A stretch of 64,000 bases of DNA from NCBI GenBank assembly GCA_958427975.1, contig CAUAEH010000001.1, positions 31,875-95,874 on the forward strand, written 5' to 3'. Positions 53,619 through 61,772 of the stretch are shown here, one piece after another. This DNA is from an uncultured Collinsella sp. (GTDB taxonomy: Bacteria > Actinomycetota > Coriobacteriia > Coriobacteriales > Coriobacteriaceae). The notes under the pieces are model-generated. The model saw only the letters and a list, made by a program, of their open reading frames with translations, searched no databases and had not been told where the DNA came from. A program made the position numbers and the translations under genes. Position 1 is the first letter of the stretch, and each line of letters begins with the position of its first letter.

Positions 53619-56600
53619 TTACTGATTGGTAGGTTCGTTACCAAGGTCTTGCGAGGCGAGTTTCTGTTCTTCGTTAAACTCGTCCGCTTCGGCGAGTTCT
53701 TCGGCGGTAGCTTCCCTTGGAGCGGACTCGTCGGCATCGCAATGATCGAAAACGAGTTGATAGGGGGCGATGTCGCGGCGGGAAAGCATGAGCTTTACCT
53801 CACGGCGCAAAGAACGCATGACGCTGCCGCGATCGGTCTCCTTGCAGGTGGCGACAACGCGAATGGTCATAGCGGTGCTGCTAAGGTCGACCACGCCCTT
53901 GTAGAAGGGGCCATCGATAATGGCGGGAACGCGGTCATGCACGCTTTTGAGCTCGTCTTTAAGCACCTTTTCGACATAGGGTAGAGATTCTCCCACCGGG
54001 ATGGTGATATCTATGCTGGCGTAAGAATTAAGTTTTGTCATGTTGGTGACATTCGAAATCGAGCTGTTGCGTAGGAGCAGGACATTGCCGTTGCCGTCAT
54101 TGATCTTTGTGGTTCGCACACCAATCTCCATAACGGTGCCGGTATTGCCGCCAACCGAGATGACGTCTCCAACGCGGAACTCGCCTTCAAAGATAATAAA
54201 GAGCCCGCATAAGATATCCGTGATGAGGTCTTTGGCTCCAAAGGAGACGGCGAGCGTGATGATACCTGCCGAGGCTAAAAGCGTTGCGGTATCGACACCC
54301 AAAACGCCGAGGCACCAATAGAGCATAGCGATGAGAGTTCCGTATTTTGTCAGGCTCGAGAGAAGTCGGCATATCGTCTCGCCGCGCGCTCCAAGCACAT
54401 TGGACAACATGCGAAGAAGCGCCTGCGCGATTGCGCACACTGTGAGAGCCACACAGGCGTACATGATCGAAGCGGTGAGCGCGAATATGTTGAGACCGTG
54501 CTGCCAGTCGTTGCCCAGGATATAGGTAAATACCGAACGCGGACCAAACAGAGCGTCTTTAAACAAGACGGCCAAAAAGACGATAAACGCCGCGATGCCG
54601 GCAAACCATTTAAGGACTGTGCCGAGTTTTTGCTCGGGGGTTTTGTCCTCCCATTTAAAGGAGATGTTGAGCCATCGGCCAATGGCGCTTTCGCTGTGTT
54701 TGACACGGCCGTCGGCCGTCGTGACGGTGATGTTGTGCCGTCTTGTCGCGAAATCGCCTTCGTGCTTCGAACGCTTTTCTTCGACTTTTATGGTGTCGAG
54801 CGTCAGCAACGGGTAGATAAGGGCAAAGCAAATGGCGGCGATGATTCCGGTTGCGATTGTGAGCGGAACGCGCTGGTGCATAAAGGAGTCTTCGGGTGCC
54901 GCGACGTAAACGTAATAGTCGCCAGTCTCCAAGCAGGAGGCGTAGAGTTTTTGGTTGTCGATGTAGACGAAGTCGCTAAAGCCATCTGCAAGCTGCTCGT
55001 CAGTCAGTCCGATTTCGGATGCTTTTTTCCCCAAAAGAAGGTCGTTGGGATGATATGCGACGGTACCGTCTTTTTTCTTGATTGCAAAGGCGAAGCCTCC
55101 GGCGCCCGCCTTGATGCCATCGAGCACTGCGTCGATCTTGGTGCTCTTGAGCATTTCTTCTAAGCGCATGGGGCGCACGGCAATCTGCACGATTCCGTCT
55201 GCAATGCCATCCTGATCGTAGAGTGCGACTCCGATGTACTGATATGTCTCGCCGGTGGTTCTGTTGATAGAGAGAGGCTGTATATATTCATCCTTGCCGC
55301 CCAAAAGCGAGCGGAACTCGTAGGAGGAGTCACCGTACTTGGTCGAAAGGCTGTAGGATCGCTGCGACGTGCTCGAGCTCGTCATATTGCCGTCGCCGTC
55401 GTAGAGATAAATTGACTCGATGTTGAGCGTTTTTGCCATGCTGTGCAGGTCGGCTCGCGTGGCGAGCTCTGGATTGTGCTCAACGATGTAGGCGATAATG
55501 TGGCAGGCAGTGGCATAGTGCTCGCTATATTGCCTCGTAAGTTCATCCTCGCGCAGCGCATTATTTTTGAGCGTTTGATCAATCTGCTCTAAGCGCTCCC
55601 GATTGACCGTCGCCTGGCTCGAAAGGGCAAAGAGCGTTTGCATATAGAAGGTTACTGCCAAAAGTAAGACGAGTCCTGCAATGGACAAGGCTGTTGCGCG
55701 CCTGCCCACGGAGGGGCTAAACCGAAGGCCGCGACCGATCTTGACGTATTCGTGATGGTCGTGGTCGTCATGTTCGTCATCCGCTAGGACAAACAGGTCA
55801 TAGAGTGCCACGGCGGCGACGACTGCGATGAAGGCAAAGAGGATGACGCCCACGGTGATGTTGCGCGCGGAGGCGGTATCGCTTTCGGGGATGGCGAGAA
55901 TGTAATAGGTGTCATCGACCAACTTGACGCGACAATACAGGCTTGTGTTTTTGACGGAAGTGATGAATGTCTTGCCGTCCTCAAGATTGCTCACGTCGAT
56001 GCCGTTGTCGAGTGCATCGGTACCTATCATGTTCTGATCGGGATGGTAGGTGATCAGGTGCGTTTTTGCCGATACGGCGAGGACATATCCGTGACTGCCG
56101 AGCGAGATGTTCTTGAGCATGCTCTCGGCCGAGCCGGTGTCCTTGACAAGGGCGTGCAGCTCTTGGGGATTTTGCTCTACGATGACCATGGTGTCGTCAT
56201 CGATTTTGGCGGCATAGTATCGCATGAGCCAGTCTTGATCGGGAAGATCGACCTCAACTGGATCGGAGGGCTTGCCGGTCTCGAAGCACTGACGTAGCTG
56301 GTTGAAGCGGGCGCGGCTAAAATCGGCTTTGGTGTCAACCGCTTTGGCGATGATAGAACCGTCACGTCGGGCAATGAGAACGTTATCGACCTTGAGCAGG
56401 TCCTTGAACTCGGCCATTTTGGCATCGGTCGCTTCATAACCGGCATCGTTGGCTGCCATAAATGCGATGCTTGCGGCACGCGTGCGATACAAGTCATCAA
56501 ATGTTTGGGTGTTGTCTTTTGTTTCCGACTGGGCCGTTTTAACGAGATCGGGGAGTTCGGCGGCAACGCGATCGAATTCTAAAGCGTATTCCTCTTGCGA

Positions 56601-56702
56601 TAGACGCGTTTGCATCGAGGCGAGTAGGAGTCCCATCGCTAACGCGCAGACGGCTACGGCAATGGCAAGCGCCACGGACTTCTTTTTTAGTCGCTTGGAC
56701 AT
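53619..56702 (-). CDS. Large membrane sensor-channel: two Cache-type domains plus C-terminal MscS channel
   Basis: This is a 1027-aa protein. An N-terminal TM (about 9-30) precedes a first extracytoplasmic Cache-like domain (about 31-280). Then come a TM (about 283-305), a His/Asp-rich loop (DDEHDDHDHHEY, about 308-319), a TM (about 337-360), a second Cache-like domain (about 365-620), a TM (about 627-650), more TMs and an MscS core. The pore helix is in LASAGIITLAVSFGAKDLIT, followed by ILCGLFIIFEGEFRVGDVIS and the beta-domain VLLLRNSSISNVTNMTKLNS. An acidic tail ends the protein. A solute-binding lipoprotein gene lies 12 bp upstream on the same strand. Sensory domains on an MscS channel suggest ligand-modulated ion or osmolyte release. 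I know of no characterised protein with exactly this layout. Confidence 0.85.
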   Translation of the reverse strand: MSKRLKKKSVALAIAVAVCALAMGLLLASMQTRLSQEEYALEFDRVAAELPDLVKTAQSETKDNTQTFDDLYRTRAASIAFMAANDAGYEATDAKMAEFKDLLKVDNVLIARRDGSIIAKAVDTKADFSRARFNQLRQCFETGKPSDPVEVDLPDQDWLMRYYAAKIDDDTMVIVEQNPQELHALVKDTGSAESMLKNISLGSHGYVLAVSAKTHLITYHPDQNMIGTDALDNGIDVSNLEDGKTFITSVKNTSLYCRVKLVDDTYYILAIPESDTASARNITVGVILFAFIAVVAAVALYDLFVLADDEHDDHDHHEYVKIGRGLRFSPSVGRRATALSIAGLVLLLAVTFYMQTLFALSSQATVNRERLEQIDQTLKNNALREDELTRQYSEHYATACHIIAYIVEHNPELATRADLHSMAKTLNIESIYLYDGDGNMTSSSTSQRSYSLSTKYGDSSYEFRSLLGGKDEYIQPLSINRTTGETYQYIGVALYDQDGIADGIVQIAVRPMRLEEMLKSTKIDAVLDGIKAGAGGFAFAIKKKDGTVAYHPNDLLLGKKASEIGLTDEQLADGFSDFVYIDNQKLYASCLETGDYYVYVAAPEDSFMHQRVPLTIATGIIAAICFALIYPLLTLDTIKVEEKRSKHEGDFATRRHNITVTTADGRVKHSESAIGRWLNISFKWEDKTPEQKLGTVLKWFAGIAAFIVFLAVLFKDALFGPRSVFTYILGNDWQHGLNIFALTASIMYACVALTVCAIAQALLRMLSNVLGARGETICRLLSSLTKYGTLIAMLYWCLGVLGVDTATLLASAGIITLAVSFGAKDLITDILCGLFIIFEGEFRVGDVISVGGNTGTVMEIGVRTTKINDGNGNVLLLRNSSISNVTNMTKLNSYASIDITIPVGESLPYVEKVLKDELKSVHDRVPAIIDGPFYKGVVDLSSTAMTIRVVATCKETDRGSVMRSLRREVKLMLSRRDIAPYQLVFDHCDADESAPREATAEELAEADEFNEEQKLASQDLGNEPTNQ

Positions 56703-56714
56703 GGGTGGACTTCC

Positions 56715-57554
56715 TTAGTTCCATTTCTCGATGAGCGTATCGATTGTTTTGTCTTTGAGCATTGAGCGTACTTCGGCGGCAACCTTGGGTGAAAGCTCAG
56801 AGTCCTTCTGCGTTGCGACGGCATAGCGCTGTGGGTTGATGCCAAAATCGGGCAGGACGGTGCGCTCGTCATCGAGATAGGTTTTGGCAATTGCGCCATC
56901 GGTCGCCATGGCGTCGACGTCGCCGGCTTCCAATGCGCGGGAAAGCTCAGCGTAGCTTGCATATTGGTTCAGATGCCATGTGTCGTAGTCAATGTTGCCG
57001 CTCTTGGCATCCTGCTGCTGGGGGATGCCGTCCGAAAGCCCCAGCTCCAAAAACTTCGCGGCAAGTTGAGGTGCAGCGTTTGTTCCGGATACCGTGCCAA
57101 TTGTTCCGCCCTTAAGCTGGGAGAAGGATTGAATGAGCGATGTATTTTCGACAACAAGAATTACCGAGTCGGTGTAATAGGCGGCAGAGAAGTCAAACAG
57201 CTTTTTGCGTTCGTCGCTTATCGAGTAGCACGCGATCAGGCAATCGACTTTTTCCGACGAAAGCATTTCTTCGCGTGTCTCGGGCGTTACGGATGTAAAC
57301 GAACAGCCTCCATAGCCAAGACGGTTTGCCAACTCGTTGGCGAGGTCGATTTCGAATCCGTAGTATTTGCCGTTGTTGGGATTACGCTCGCTAAACCCGA
57401 CGATATCCGAGCGGACGCCTACGTTCAGCCTGGCCTTGCCGGACATGTCGGAATTACTGTTCGAGCAGGCTGGCAGTACCACAGCTGCCAGTGTGGCTCC
57501 GGCTGCCGAGATTGCCAACCGGCAGGCCTTTCGGCGTGTGACTGAATGGTCCAT
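56715..57554 (-). CDS. Orphan solute-binding lipoprotein, operon partner of the Cache-MscS channel
   Basis: This 279-aa protein has a lipoprotein signal with lipobox LPAC (Cys30), preceded by a twin-arginine-like TRRKACRLAIS. The SBP_bac_3 fold shows LNVGVRSDIVGFS, YYGFEIDLANELANRLGYGG, DCLIACYSISDERKK and GTIGTVSGTNAA. Start 57554 is used because GAGGA then lies 6 bp upstream; an ATG two codons earlier is too close. There is no ABC permease or ATPase nearby. The channel gene follows after 12 bp. It may present an amino-acid-like ligand to the Cache domains, which is inference. Confidence 0.87.
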   Translation of the reverse strand: MDHSVTRRKACRLAISAAGATLAAVVLPACSNSNSDMSGKARLNVGVRSDIVGFSERNPNNGKYYGFEIDLANELANRLGYGGCSFTSVTPETREEMLSSEKVDCLIACYSISDERKKLFDFSAAYYTDSVILVVENTSLIQSFSQLKGGTIGTVSGTNAAPQLAAKFLELGLSDGIPQQQDAKSGNIDYDTWHLNQYASYAELSRALEAGDVDAMATDGAIAKTYLDDERTVLPDFGINPQRYAVATQKDSELSPKVAAEVRSMLKDKTIDTLIEKWN

Positions 57555-57805
57555 TTGCATTCCTCACGACGAATGTTCAGTCCTTTAATGATACGGACGG
57601 GCAAGTATGGAACTGCCGCGAAGCGGCGGGTAAACGCAGGGTTGAGGTGGAGGGCAATCCTGACGGGATTTGGTGCTTTACCGCTAAATAGATGCCCGCA
57701 TTCTGCAATGGGCGGTGGGTCTTGTCGCATGTGGGACAATAGCGGACGGTTGGGTGCCGACATAAACGGCGCTCACGTATTCGTTTTGCTTGCTAAGGAG
57801 TATCC

Positions 57806-58510
57806 ATGGGCGTCGTCGATCCCTTTTCTGTTGCTCGGGCCGCGGGGCTCGAGCTCGTGCGGAAGTCCGAGGGCCTCACGCTCACCGACGGCATGATGGA
57901 GTTGCGTGCCGATTTTACCCGCATGCTTCCACGGCTCAAGCGGGGCCGTCTGCAGCAAGAGCTGTTGGTAAAGGCTGCGCGCACAAAGGGCATCGAGCGC
58001 CCATGGGCGATTGATGCCACGGCAGGCTTTGGCGAGGATTCGCTGCTGCTGGCGGCCGCGGGCTTTACCGTCGATCTGTATGAGCAGGATTGCGTGATTG
58101 CGGCGCTCCTCAAGGATGCCTTGGATCGCGCGGCAGATAATCCGGCGCTTGCGGTTGCCGTGTCGCGCATGCGCCTTCATGCGGGCGAGGACAGCATTGC
58201 CGGTCTTCGCCATGTAGCTGAGTTGATCGGGCGGGGCGAGCTTGCCGCCCCCGACGTGGTGTATCTGGACCCCATGTTTCCCGAGCGCACCAAAAGTGCG
58301 GCGGTCAAAAAGAAGTTCCAACTCTTGCACCATCTGGAACAGCCATGTACCGATGAGGAATCGCTGGTCGAGGCGGCGCTTGCTGTGCATCCGCGCAAGG
58401 TCGTTATCAAGCGGCCGGTGAAGGGCCCGCTGCTTGCCGGCGTTAAGCCGAGCTATCAACTTGCGGGCAAGGCCGTTCGTTACGATGTTTTGGTGCCGCC
58501 GCGTCCGTAG
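57806..58510 (+). CDS. rsmJ: 16S rRNA (guanine1516-N2) methyltransferase-like, RsmJ family
   Basis: This 234-aa SAM methyltransferase has motif I in AIDATAGFGEDSLLLAAAGF and motif IV YLDPMFPERTKSAAVKKK, with the late strand KVVIKRPVKGP. These, together with the N-terminal LTDGMMELRADFT segment, identify RsmJ (YhiQ), which makes m2G1516 in 16S rRNA. The RBS is AAGGAG. A -10-like GACAAT lies at 57735-57740. A monocistronic, standard-length gene. Confidence 0.88.
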   Translation: MGVVDPFSVARAAGLELVRKSEGLTLTDGMMELRADFTRMLPRLKRGRLQQELLVKAARTKGIERPWAIDATAGFGEDSLLLAAAGFTVDLYEQDCVIAALLKDALDRAADNPALAVAVSRMRLHAGEDSIAGLRHVAELIGRGELAAPDVVYLDPMFPERTKSAAVKKKFQLLHHLEQPCTDEESLVEAALAVHPRKVVIKRPVKGPLLAGVKPSYQLAGKAVRYDVLVPPRP

Positions 58511-58558
58511 CTTGCGTGCGATGGCTGGCACTCCGTCAGTGCCGTGCCGATGCGGCAC

Positions 58559-58855
58559 CTATTTCCAAGGGTGCGACGTCAGGTGCCAGCCGCCGCAGTA
58601 TTCGCATTTGTAGCAGGCCAGCCCGCGGCGTCCGCGGATTTCGCAGTCGGCCATAACGGCCTCGGCCTCGGCACGCGTGTCGTAACGGTTTTTGCGCTCG
58701 CACGACTTGTAGCGCCAAGCTTCATCGCGCTCGGCGTCCAGGGCGTCGCGGCGCTCGTCCTCGCGTGCAAACAGGTCGCTCATATCGCCGCCGGTGGCAG
58801 CGCCTAAAAACTCGCTTTTTGCCTTTGACCAGGCGGCTCGCTTTTTGCTTCCCAT
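58559..58855 (-). CDS. Small conserved protein with C-terminal CxxC...H motif
   Basis: This 98-residue protein has a basic start (MGSKKRAAWSKAK), a charged helical middle rich in Asp/Glu/Arg (FAREDERRDALDAERDEAW) and a C-terminal metal-binding-like patch LACYKCEYCGGWHLTSHP with CxxCGGWH. Similar C-terminal patches occur in small proteins of Actinobacteria and phages. I do not know a function. The RBS is weak. It is divergent from a GNAT gene, with a palindrome between them. Confidence 0.65.
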   Translation of the reverse strand: MGSKKRAAWSKAKSEFLGAATGGDMSDLFAREDERRDALDAERDEAWRYKSCERKNRYDTRAEAEAVMADCEIRGRRGLACYKCEYCGGWHLTSHPWK

Positions 58856-58879
58856 CTGCTTCGCGCCCTTCTCAAAACG

Positions 58880-58911
58880 TTGGTATCATTGCTCAATCAA
58901 AGTGATACCAA
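58880..58911. promoter_or_regulatory. Palindrome in the divergent interval before the GNAT gene
   Basis: TTGGTATCA (58880-58888) mirrors TGATACCAA (58903-58911) with a 14-bp gap. It sits between divergently transcribed genes, 19 bp before the GTG start of the acetyltransferase, a likely operator. Confidence 0.5.
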
Positions 58912-58929
58912 TAAACGTGAGGTCGCCGC

Positions 58930-59421
58930 GTGATGATCAGAAAAACCCTCGATACCGACATTCCCACTGTCATGGCTATCTATGACGCGGCCCGCGCCTT
59001 TATGCGCGCGCATGGCAACGCCACGCAGTGGCCCGAGGGCACGCCTTCTGCCGAGCAGCTGGCAGCCGATATCGCCGCTGGTGGCAGCTATGTGTGCGAA
59101 GTCGACGGTCGCGTGGTGGCGACGTTTGCCTTTTTACCGGGTCCGGACGAGTGCTATGACGTAATTGAGGACGGTCAATGGCATAGCGACACTCCGTACG
59201 CCGTGCTGCACCGCGTGGCATCCGACGGCACCGTGCACGGTATCGTGGCTGCGATGTTTGCCTTTGCCAAGGAGCGCGCCGATCACCTGCGTATCGACAC
59301 GCATCAAGACAACCTGCCCATGCAGGGCGCCATCGCCAAGGCCGGGTTTAAGCGCGCCGGTATCGTATATGTGTCGGACGGTACGCCGCGCGTCGCGTTT
59401 GATTGGCTGCGCGAGGCATAA
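58930..59421 (+). CDS. GNAT-family acetyltransferase
   Basis: This is a 163-aa GNAT. It begins MIRKTLDTDIPTVMAIYDAA, typical for the fold. A core strand is VCEVDGRVVATFAFLPGPDE. The acetyl-CoA loop is in ASDGTVHGIVAAMFAFAKER. The late part, LRIDTHQDNLPMQGAIAKAG, is followed by FKRAGIVYV. The start is taken as GTG 58930 with GAGG 7 bp upstream; ATG 58933 is equally possible. The His/Gln-Asn pattern (DTHQDN) is common among small-molecule or amine acetyltransferases. The substrate is unknown. Confidence 0.85.
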   Translation: MMIRKTLDTDIPTVMAIYDAARAFMRAHGNATQWPEGTPSAEQLAADIAAGGSYVCEVDGRVVATFAFLPGPDECYDVIEDGQWHSDTPYAVLHRVASDGTVHGIVAAMFAFAKERADHLRIDTHQDNLPMQGAIAKAGFKRAGIVYVSDGTPRVAFDWLREA

Positions 59422-59429
59422 GAGTGGGG

Positions 59430-59501
59430 ATGCGTATCAACAATTCGCGCGAACGAAAATGGCCCTGGGCGGGGTCATTTTCGTTCGCTGTGCTGTTTTG
59501 A
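59430..59501 (+). other. Possible 23-codon leader frame overlapped by a hairpin before the Tet(M)-like gene
   Basis: A frame MRINNSRERKWPWAGSFSFA (plus VLF) starts 8 bp after the GNAT stop. It is overlapped by arms CGAACGAAAATG (59450-59461) and CATTTTCGTTCG (59476-59487), a 12-bp stem with a 14-nt loop, then TGTTTTG. The hairpin may simply terminate the GNAT transcript. Alternatively it could attenuate the GTPase gene 175 bp downstream, as in tet(M)-type leaders. The sequence alone does not decide. Confidence 0.35.
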
Positions 59502-59675
59502 AAGCCGGCTTTCGCAAGGCGCGAACCTACGAAAATCGCCGCGCGGCAACGCGGGGCGATGAGCTCGGTCGGGGGATAGGGCCCGCTTCGCCCGCCGGCC
59601 CGTAAATTGTATCATCCAGTGTGGAACGAGGGTGCCCGTTGCCGCGTGCGATGGGCTTGCAATAAGAGGAGAGCC

Positions 59676-61679
59676 ATGTCGAAGCAAGCGGTCGTTGGAA
59701 TCTTGGCGCATGTCGATGCCGGCAAGACCACGCTGGCCGAGGCCATGCTGTTTAACGCGGGCCGCATTCGCAAGCGCGGCCGCGTTGACGATGGCGACTC
59801 GCATCTGGATACGAACGAGATTGAGCGTGAGCGCGGTATCACGATCTTCTCGTCGCAGGCTGTGCTCGACCATGGTGACACCCACGTTATGCTCGTGGAC
59901 GCTCCCGGCCATGTCGATTTTTCTGCCGAGGCGGAGCGCACGCTGCGTGCCCTGGACTACGCGATTCTGGTGGTAGGCGCCAACGATGGCGTACAGGGGC
60001 ACACCGAAACCCTGTGGCGCCTGCTTGCGCGCTATGACATCCCGACGTTCATCTTCATCAACAAGATCGATTTGGAGAATCCCGGCCGCGATGTTTTGCT
60101 GGCACAGCTCGGGCAGCGTCTTTCCGAGGGCTGCCTGGATGCCAACGAACTGCTGGCGGGCGGCACCGTTCAGGAGGATGCTGCTGCGTTAGACGAGGCG
60201 GCGCTCGAGGAGTTTCTTGAGGCGGGTGAGCTTTCCTCCGCGACGCTGTCGCGCATGGTTGCTGAGCGCAAGCTCTTTCCCTGCTTTGCCGGCTCGGCGC
60301 TCAAGGACCAAGGTGTGGACGAGCTGTTGGATGGTATATGCGCGCTGATGCGCGAACAGGCGTGGCTCCCGGAGTTTGCCGCGCGCGTCTATCGTGTCAG
60401 CCGCGGGGATCGCGGCGAGCGCTTGGCATGGGTTAAGGTGACCGGCGGCACGCTGCATGCCAAGCAGATGATTGCCGGACGTTTCGGTGCCGAGGCATGG
60501 GAGCAGAAGGTCGATCAGGTACGCATCTATAACGGCGAGAAGTATGAGCTTGCCCAAGAAGTTGCTGCTGGCGGTATTTGCGCCGTGACGGGTCTTGCGC
60601 ACGTTCGCCCGGGGGACGCCCTGGGCGCGGAGCCCGCGGGCGATGCGCCTGTCATTGCGCCGGTCCTCACCTATACGGTGCTTCCGGGCGAACACGATGT
60701 CCACGCGGTGTTCAAAGCGCTGACTGAGCTGGCGGACGAAGATCCCATGCTCGGCGTAAGCTGGAATACTCATCTGGAACAGATTCACCTGCAGTTGATG
60801 GGCGCCGTGCAACTCGAGGTCGTGCAGCGCGTGCTGGCCGATCGTTTTGGCCTTGCGGTCGAGTTTGAGCCCGGCGGCATTCTCTATAAGGAGACTATTT
60901 CGCAGCCGGTCGAGGGCGTGGGCCACTTTGAGCCACTGCGCCACTATGCCGAGGTGCATCTGCGTCTGGAGCCGTTGCCGGCGGGCTCGGGCGTGCAGTT
61001 TGGCACCGTGACCTCGACCGACGAGCTCGATCTTAACTGGCAGCGTTTGGCACTCACCAACGCCATGGAGCGCGACCACTTGGGCGTGCTGACCGGCTCG
61101 CCCATCACCGATGTGCGCATTACGCTCACGGGTGGCCGTGCGCATGCCAAACATACCGAGGGCGGCGATTTTCGCCAGGCCACGTACCGCGCGATTCGCC
61201 AGGGTTTGATGCGGGCGCGCGAGGCCGGCGCGGCGGTGCTGTTGGAGCCGTGGTATCGCTTTGAGCTTGAGGTACCGGGGGAGTGCGTGGGCCGGGCGCT
61301 CTCGGATGCCACGCGCATGGGTGCCGAGTACGAGCCGCCGACGATGGCGGACGACCGGGCAAAGCTTGTGGGTCGCGTGCCGGCATCCGAGGTGCAGGAT
61401 TACGCGCTGGAGGTGGCTGCCTACACGAGTGGTCGTGGGCATCTGTACCTGGAGTTCGCCGGCTATGCGCCTTGCCATGATGCCGAGTGCGTAATCGAGA
61501 CGGCCGCCTATGAGCCCGAGGCCGATCTGCCCAACACGCCCGACTCGGTCTTTTGCTCTCACGGCGCCGGCTACACGGTCAAATGGTACGACGTACCCGC
61601 CGCAGCTCATGTAAAGGTCGATCCCGCCACCTTCCGCCCCTGGCGAGCGGCGGACGCCGAGTTTTTCGGCCATAGGTGA
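59676..61679 (+). CDS. Tet(M)-like ribosomal-protection translation GTPase
   Basis: This is a 667-aa elongation-factor-G-like GTPase. G1 is AHVDAGKTT (11-19), the switch I region is DTNEIERERGITIFSS, G3 DAPGHVDF and G4 NKID. Domains II, III and IV follow, with the C-terminal domain V having MGAVQLEVVQRVLADRFGLA then the RAHAKHTEGGDFRQATYRAI stretch. It is closer to the TetM/OtrA/BipA-like ribosomal-protection group than to EF-G by length and by the KETI segment. Chromosomal relatives may or may not confer tetracycline resistance. The start at 59676 has GAGGAGA upstream. Confidence 0.85.
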   Translation: MSKQAVVGILAHVDAGKTTLAEAMLFNAGRIRKRGRVDDGDSHLDTNEIERERGITIFSSQAVLDHGDTHVMLVDAPGHVDFSAEAERTLRALDYAILVVGANDGVQGHTETLWRLLARYDIPTFIFINKIDLENPGRDVLLAQLGQRLSEGCLDANELLAGGTVQEDAAALDEAALEEFLEAGELSSATLSRMVAERKLFPCFAGSALKDQGVDELLDGICALMREQAWLPEFAARVYRVSRGDRGERLAWVKVTGGTLHAKQMIAGRFGAEAWEQKVDQVRIYNGEKYELAQEVAAGGICAVTGLAHVRPGDALGAEPAGDAPVIAPVLTYTVLPGEHDVHAVFKALTELADEDPMLGVSWNTHLEQIHLQLMGAVQLEVVQRVLADRFGLAVEFEPGGILYKETISQPVEGVGHFEPLRHYAEVHLRLEPLPAGSGVQFGTVTSTDELDLNWQRLALTNAMERDHLGVLTGSPITDVRITLTGGRAHAKHTEGGDFRQATYRAIRQGLMRAREAGAAVLLEPWYRFELEVPGECVGRALSDATRMGAEYEPPTMADDRAKLVGRVPASEVQDYALEVAAYTSGRGHLYLEFAGYAPCHDAECVIETAAYEPEADLPNTPDSVFCSHGAGYTVKWYDVPAAAHVKVDPATFRPWRAADAEFFGHR

Positions 61680-61710
61680 TAGAGGGTCAGTCTCTTTGCC
61701 GCATCCTGTT

Positions 61711-61740
61711 GGTATAACTCGGTATAAGTTGGTATAACTG
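61711..61740. repeat. Three 10-bp tandem repeats GGTATAA(C/G)T(N) upstream of the AAA ATPase
   Basis: GGTATAACTC, GGTATAAGTT and GGTATAACTG are contiguous (61711-61740), exactly one helical turn each, followed by an inverted TTACC at 61741-61745. They lie 33 bp before the ATPase start and overlap a plausible -10 (TATAAC). A protein binding each repeat would sit on one DNA face over the promoter. Confidence 0.8.
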
Positions 61741-61772
61741 TTACCAGGGTTTGCCAATCCGAGGAGGCCGAC

